Assembly (NCBI GenBank): GCA_022712315.1
Contig: JALAGS010000124.1
Coordinates: 1-45,235, forward strand
DNA from: Sphingobacterium sp.
Lineage (GTDB): Bacteria; Bacteroidota; Bacteroidia; Sphingobacteriales; Sphingobacteriaceae
Direction of reading: 5' to 3'
Length of the DNA stretch: 45,235 nt
In this document: positions 41,962-45,235 of the stretch, in pieces
Layout: the number at the start of each line of letters is the position of its first letter
Numbering within the stretch: position 1 is the first letter of the stretch
Notes under the pieces: model-generated
The model's input: the letters and a program-made list of their open reading frames with translations, nothing else
Databases searched by the model: none
Told to the model about the DNA's origin: nothing
Position numbers and translations under genes: made by a program

Positions 41962-44900
41962 TTAAAATTTAACATCAAGTCCAAACGTGAAGGTTTTCAT
42001 GACTGGATAAGAATCATACAGTTTTTGCTCAGGATCATGGAATTCTTTCATCGGTGAGAAAACAAATAAATTGGTTCCATTAAAAAACAAATTGACGTCT
42101 TTTACGCGTATCTTCTCGGTCATGCTTTTCGGCAATCTGTAAGATACATTAATATCGCGTAGTCTCAGATAAGCTCCATTTCTTATCCAGAATGAAGAAG
42201 GTGCCGCACCAGACTCAGCCCAACCGGAATAGCCTGTGGGACGGGGATATTTTGCATTGGTATTATCCGGTGTCCAGACGTCCGAAGCCCAAATCGGATA
42301 ATATGGCCGGAAGGTATCGCCATGCTGACGCATGCCGCCGCCTTCCTGATTACTGATCATGCGATCATAGGCCAGAACTCCCTGAAATAAGGTGGAAACA
42401 TAAAAGCCCTTCCAGCTAACATTGAATCCAAAGCCATAATTGATCCGCGGAGAATTATTGTCCGATAATAGCTGCATATCGTTATCGTCAATTTTTCCAT
42501 CCGGACCACCTGAGTAGTTAGCTCCCTGAATATCTTTATATAAGATCATTCCGGGGAAAGGATCTCTTCCGTAAGTTTTAAATCCCTTTGCCTTCAATTC
42601 ATCAGCTTCAGCTTGCGTCCTCACCAGACCCAACGCTTCTAAGCCTACAATTCTATTTTCCGGCCGTCCAATCCTTGAACGAAAGTTCTGCGGCTGGCCT
42701 GCAGCATACGCTGGTTCTTCATCAATAATATCCCAGCGGTCTTTTGCATAACCTAGATTTCCATTGAGCCCATAAGTCACCTCGCCAAGCTTGTCATTCC
42801 AGCTCAAAGAAATCTCCCCGCCTTTATAACTTCTTGCAGCATAGTTTTCAGGTGCAAGTGCGCGACCGTAATTATCCGGAACTTTCAATGATCTCGGTCC
42901 TAGAATGTTCGTTTCCTTGCGTGAAAAAAGATCAAGACTACCTGTCAGTTTGTTATTGATAAATCCAAAATCCAAGCCCAGATTGAAGCTTTTAGAAGTC
43001 GTCCAAGTAAGATTCTGCGTTGGCGTTGCACCATATGCAATACCATTGTAATAGCGATCTCCGAACATATAACCACCAGAGCTGTAATATTTTTCCAGAT
43101 AGCCAAACTGACCAATTCGATTAGCATTCACATCCAGGTCATTACCCGTTGTACCATAAGAAGCCCTAAACTTCAAATCCGATATTGTATTTTTTATATC
43201 CGTAAAGAAGTTCTCGTCCGATACACGCCAGGCTGCTGAGACCGAAGGGAAGAAGCCCCACCGCTTGTCTTTGGGAAACAACGGGGATCCATCATAGCGG
43301 AAAGAAAATTCAGCAATGTACTTATCTGCATAATTGTAATTGGCCCGGCCAATGATACCACGCCGTGAATCAATTGTTTCATTGGCCGTTGTCGACCTAA
43401 AATTTCGATCCGTAGGATAAATAAACATCTGATCCAGTGCTGTGATCGGATTTTCGGCCCTTGAAGTGACATAAGTTCCTCCTTTCTTGGACTGCTCATA
43501 AACCAATGTCCCGTCCACAGCATGTTTACCAAACTTACGATTGTAATTTAAAAACCAGTTTACCTGATATTGCCACAAGCGCTGTGGGTTATAGTCCATA
43601 AAAGGCTGGCTCTGACTAAAAGTAAAAATATTGATATTGGCTTCTGAAGGTGGTGCCGGTATAAAACGGTTGTCATTCGGGTTCAGGGAGGTAAAAGTGT
43701 AGTTCTTCTGAAAACTCATATAGCGCTTGCGCATATAATCTTCGGCAATATAACTACCCACAACTTTTGTCGATAGACCTTGTACCAATTTATCCAGCTT
43801 CAAGTTTAAGGTCATAATTGGATTGACCTGTCGTACTTTACGGTCAATATAACGATCCCCGATGACCTGATCGATGACATTCCAGGCTTGCCAGCTTCCC
43901 ATCGGTGTCTGTACAGGATAAGCCGTTGGTGTATTGCTTGGTGTTCCATCTGCGTTCAAGTAAAAAGGATACATTTTTGGCCAGTTGAAGGTAACGCGAT
44001 AGAAATCGGATACATCAAAATCATCGTCATTGGACGATGTACTAAATGGCCAAAAAAAACGCTTCGAGTTGGTCTGATTAGCTGAAATATTAAAATCCAT
44101 GCTAAAATCCTCTGTAATCTGGGCAGAGATATTACTTCGGAGATTAAACTTCTCATGGTCCAAAGATTTATAAGAACCATTTTCTTTACGATAGCTCAAC
44201 AAGCTATAATACGTAATTTTGTCACCGCCGCCATTAACCGATATCGATTGTCGATGCGTAAATGGATTGCGCCAGATAACATCATTGGCATTATAATTTT
44301 TGTCCTTAAAATAATCAAACTCCTTTTGACCATTTGGTATGGAAAGACCCCGGAATTCAGCGACCCTGTTTTGGTAGATCAATTCGTCTTGCGCAGTCGT
44401 TAAATTAGCAAGCAGCTCTTGTGTGGGCGTATTGAAGGTATAATTACTTTGTACATTAAATACTGGTGCTTGTGCTGTACCTTTTTTAGTCGTTACGACA
44501 ACAACCCCATTACCTGCCCGCGTACCATATACTGCCGCAGTCGCCGCATCTTTTAAGAAAGTCATCTGATCAACTTCGTTTGCTTCGAGCACATCAAATG
44601 CAGCTTTATCGCGAACTATCCCATCAATTACATAGAGTGGCTCAGCAAAACTCCCCCGAATACGTAAGCTCGAGGACGCTCCGGCCATCCCCGAAGTATT
44701 CGTTACATTGACTCCTGCAGCCCTACCGGCAAGTGAATTGGAAAGATTTGAACTGGGGATATTCTTTAACTGCTCTGCATTTACGGTAGCGACCGAACCG
44801 GTAATATTCCCTTTTCGCTGCTTACCATAGCCAATGATCACGACCTCTTCGAGTGCTTGGTCACTCGATACCATGACCAAATTGATGTTGCTTGAGGAAA

Positions 44901-45207
44901 CGGCTACCTCTTGCGTTGCAAATCCCTGGTAATTAACAATTAAAACATCGCCACGCTTCGCCCGAATGGAAAAAACACCTTGTTGATTGGAAGATGCTTG
45001 AACGGATGTTCCTTTGACCGTGACAGTGGCACCGGCTAATGCCTGCCCTTTCTCGTCTTTGACGATCCCTGTGATCTGATCTTGAGCTGCAATGGCACTG
45101 ATCTGATCCAGATTCAGCCCATAAGAATCAGGCTGATTAAACAGCAGGCAAAGCCCCAAAAGGCTAATGGGTCTTGCCTTTCCATGAAGAAAAAAATTTC
45201 TCATCAT
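41962..45207 (-). CDS. SusC/RagA family TonB-linked outer membrane transporter
   Basis: The 1081-residue protein has the full SusC design: an N-terminal signal region (about 1-41), a carboxypeptidase-like regulatory domain (about 45-115, ITGIVKDEKGQALAGATV), a TonB-box-like EEVVIIGYG (120-128), a plug (about 135-245, with LRIRGSFAEPLYVIDGI and DAATAAVYGTRAGNGVVVVTTKKG) and a large barrel. It has no extra N-terminal STN domain, so anti-sigma signalling is unlikely through that domain. It imports the substrate captured by the SusD partner using TonB energy. The start is close to the window edge, so the promoter and any regulator are outside. Confidence 0.96.
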   Translation of the reverse strand: MMRNFFLHGKARPISLLGLCLLFNQPDSYGLNLDQISAIAAQDQITGIVKDEKGQALAGATVTVKGTSVQASSNQQGVFSIRAKRGDVLIVNYQGFATQEVAVSSSNINLVMVSSDQALEEVVIIGYGKQRKGNITGSVATVNAEQLKNIPSSNLSNSLAGRAAGVNVTNTSGMAGASSSLRIRGSFAEPLYVIDGIVRDKAAFDVLEANEVDQMTFLKDAATAAVYGTRAGNGVVVVTTKKGTAQAPVFNVQSNYTFNTPTQELLANLTTAQDELIYQNRVAEFRGLSIPNGQKEFDYFKDKNYNANDVIWRNPFTHRQSISVNGGGDKITYYSLLSYRKENGSYKSLDHEKFNLRSNISAQITEDFSMDFNISANQTNSKRFFWPFSTSSNDDDFDVSDFYRVTFNWPKMYPFYLNADGTPSNTPTAYPVQTPMGSWQAWNVIDQVIGDRYIDRKVRQVNPIMTLNLKLDKLVQGLSTKVVGSYIAEDYMRKRYMSFQKNYTFTSLNPNDNRFIPAPPSEANINIFTFSQSQPFMDYNPQRLWQYQVNWFLNYNRKFGKHAVDGTLVYEQSKKGGTYVTSRAENPITALDQMFIYPTDRNFRSTTANETIDSRRGIIGRANYNYADKYIAEFSFRYDGSPLFPKDKRWGFFPSVSAAWRVSDENFFTDIKNTISDLKFRASYGTTGNDLDVNANRIGQFGYLEKYYSSGGYMFGDRYYNGIAYGATPTQNLTWTTSKSFNLGLDFGFINNKLTGSLDLFSRKETNILGPRSLKVPDNYGRALAPENYAARSYKGGEISLSWNDKLGEVTYGLNGNLGYAKDRWDIIDEEPAYAAGQPQNFRSRIGRPENRIVGLEALGLVRTQAEADELKAKGFKTYGRDPFPGMILYKDIQGANYSGGPDGKIDDNDMQLLSDNNSPRINYGFGFNVSWKGFYVSTLFQGVLAYDRMISNQEGGGMRQHGDTFRPYYPIWASDVWTPDNTNAKYPRPTGYSGWAESGAAPSSFWIRNGAYLRLRDINVSYRLPKSMTEKIRVKDVNLFFNGTNLFVFSPMKEFHDPEQKLYDSYPVMKTFTFGLDVKF

Positions 45208-45235
45208 AATTACAAATTGGTTTAAAATAATAAAG

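Overview
The window looks like a chromosomal segment of a member of Bacteroidota, most likely the Sphingobacteriaceae (Sphingobacterium-like). The reasons are a low-to-moderate GC content, several Bacteroidota-type -7 boxes (TAnnTTTG), a SusC/SusD pair with N-terminal carboxypeptidase-like domain, signal peptides ending in AQ, scarce Shine-Dalgarno sequences, and typical family content (ThuA, sulfatases, small conserved Bacteroidota proteins). No rRNA, tRNA, CRISPR array, insertion sequence, integrase or phage gene was found. The genus is an inference from style, not from a marker gene.

Left part (1-4.5 kb): a truncated AraC-type DNA-binding domain, a secreted serine beta-lactamase-like hydrolase, an unrecognised membrane protein and a lipoprotein alpha/beta hydrolase. 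From 9,942 down to 4,576 on the minus strand lies the most interesting unit: seven tightly coupled genes (FAD oxidoreductase, SAM methyltransferase, type III polyketide synthase, FabZ-like dehydratase, FabF-like ketosynthase, acyl carrier protein, 4'-phosphopantetheinyl transferase). Three junctions are ATGA overlaps. The set resembles an alkylresorcinol/alkylquinone (phenolic lipid) pathway fitted with its own acyl-ACP starter machinery, and has no ketoreductase or enoyl reductase of its own.

Middle part (10-19.9 kb): a type B carboxylesterase, a membrane protein, an ArsR / AHSA1 / YdeI-like three-gene operon with two related palindromes in front of it, two secreted sulfatases with different formylglycine motifs (CTPSR and CTASR), an SDR oxidoreductase and three poorly known genes. 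From 20 to 40 kb it is mostly core metabolism: MazG, TrpS, deoxynucleoside kinase and KdsB; a glycosyltransferase / FKBP / aldo-keto reductase operon; a zinc-dependent phospholipase C-like protein and a TonB-dependent receptor; ThuA; AroB; a small S4 protein; proline dehydrogenase; a long-chain acyl-CoA ligase; xanthine phosphoribosyltransferase; MnmE; a second YdeI-like protein; and a secreted ADP-ribose/CDP-alcohol diphosphatase-like phosphoesterase.

Right end (40.2-45.2 kb): a SusD-SusC outer-membrane uptake pair on the minus strand, with its promoter beyond the window and no degradative enzyme beside it inside the window. Eight clear stem-loop terminators or terminator-like hairpins separate the transcription units. 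Functions are read from motifs and family knowledge only; no search was run.
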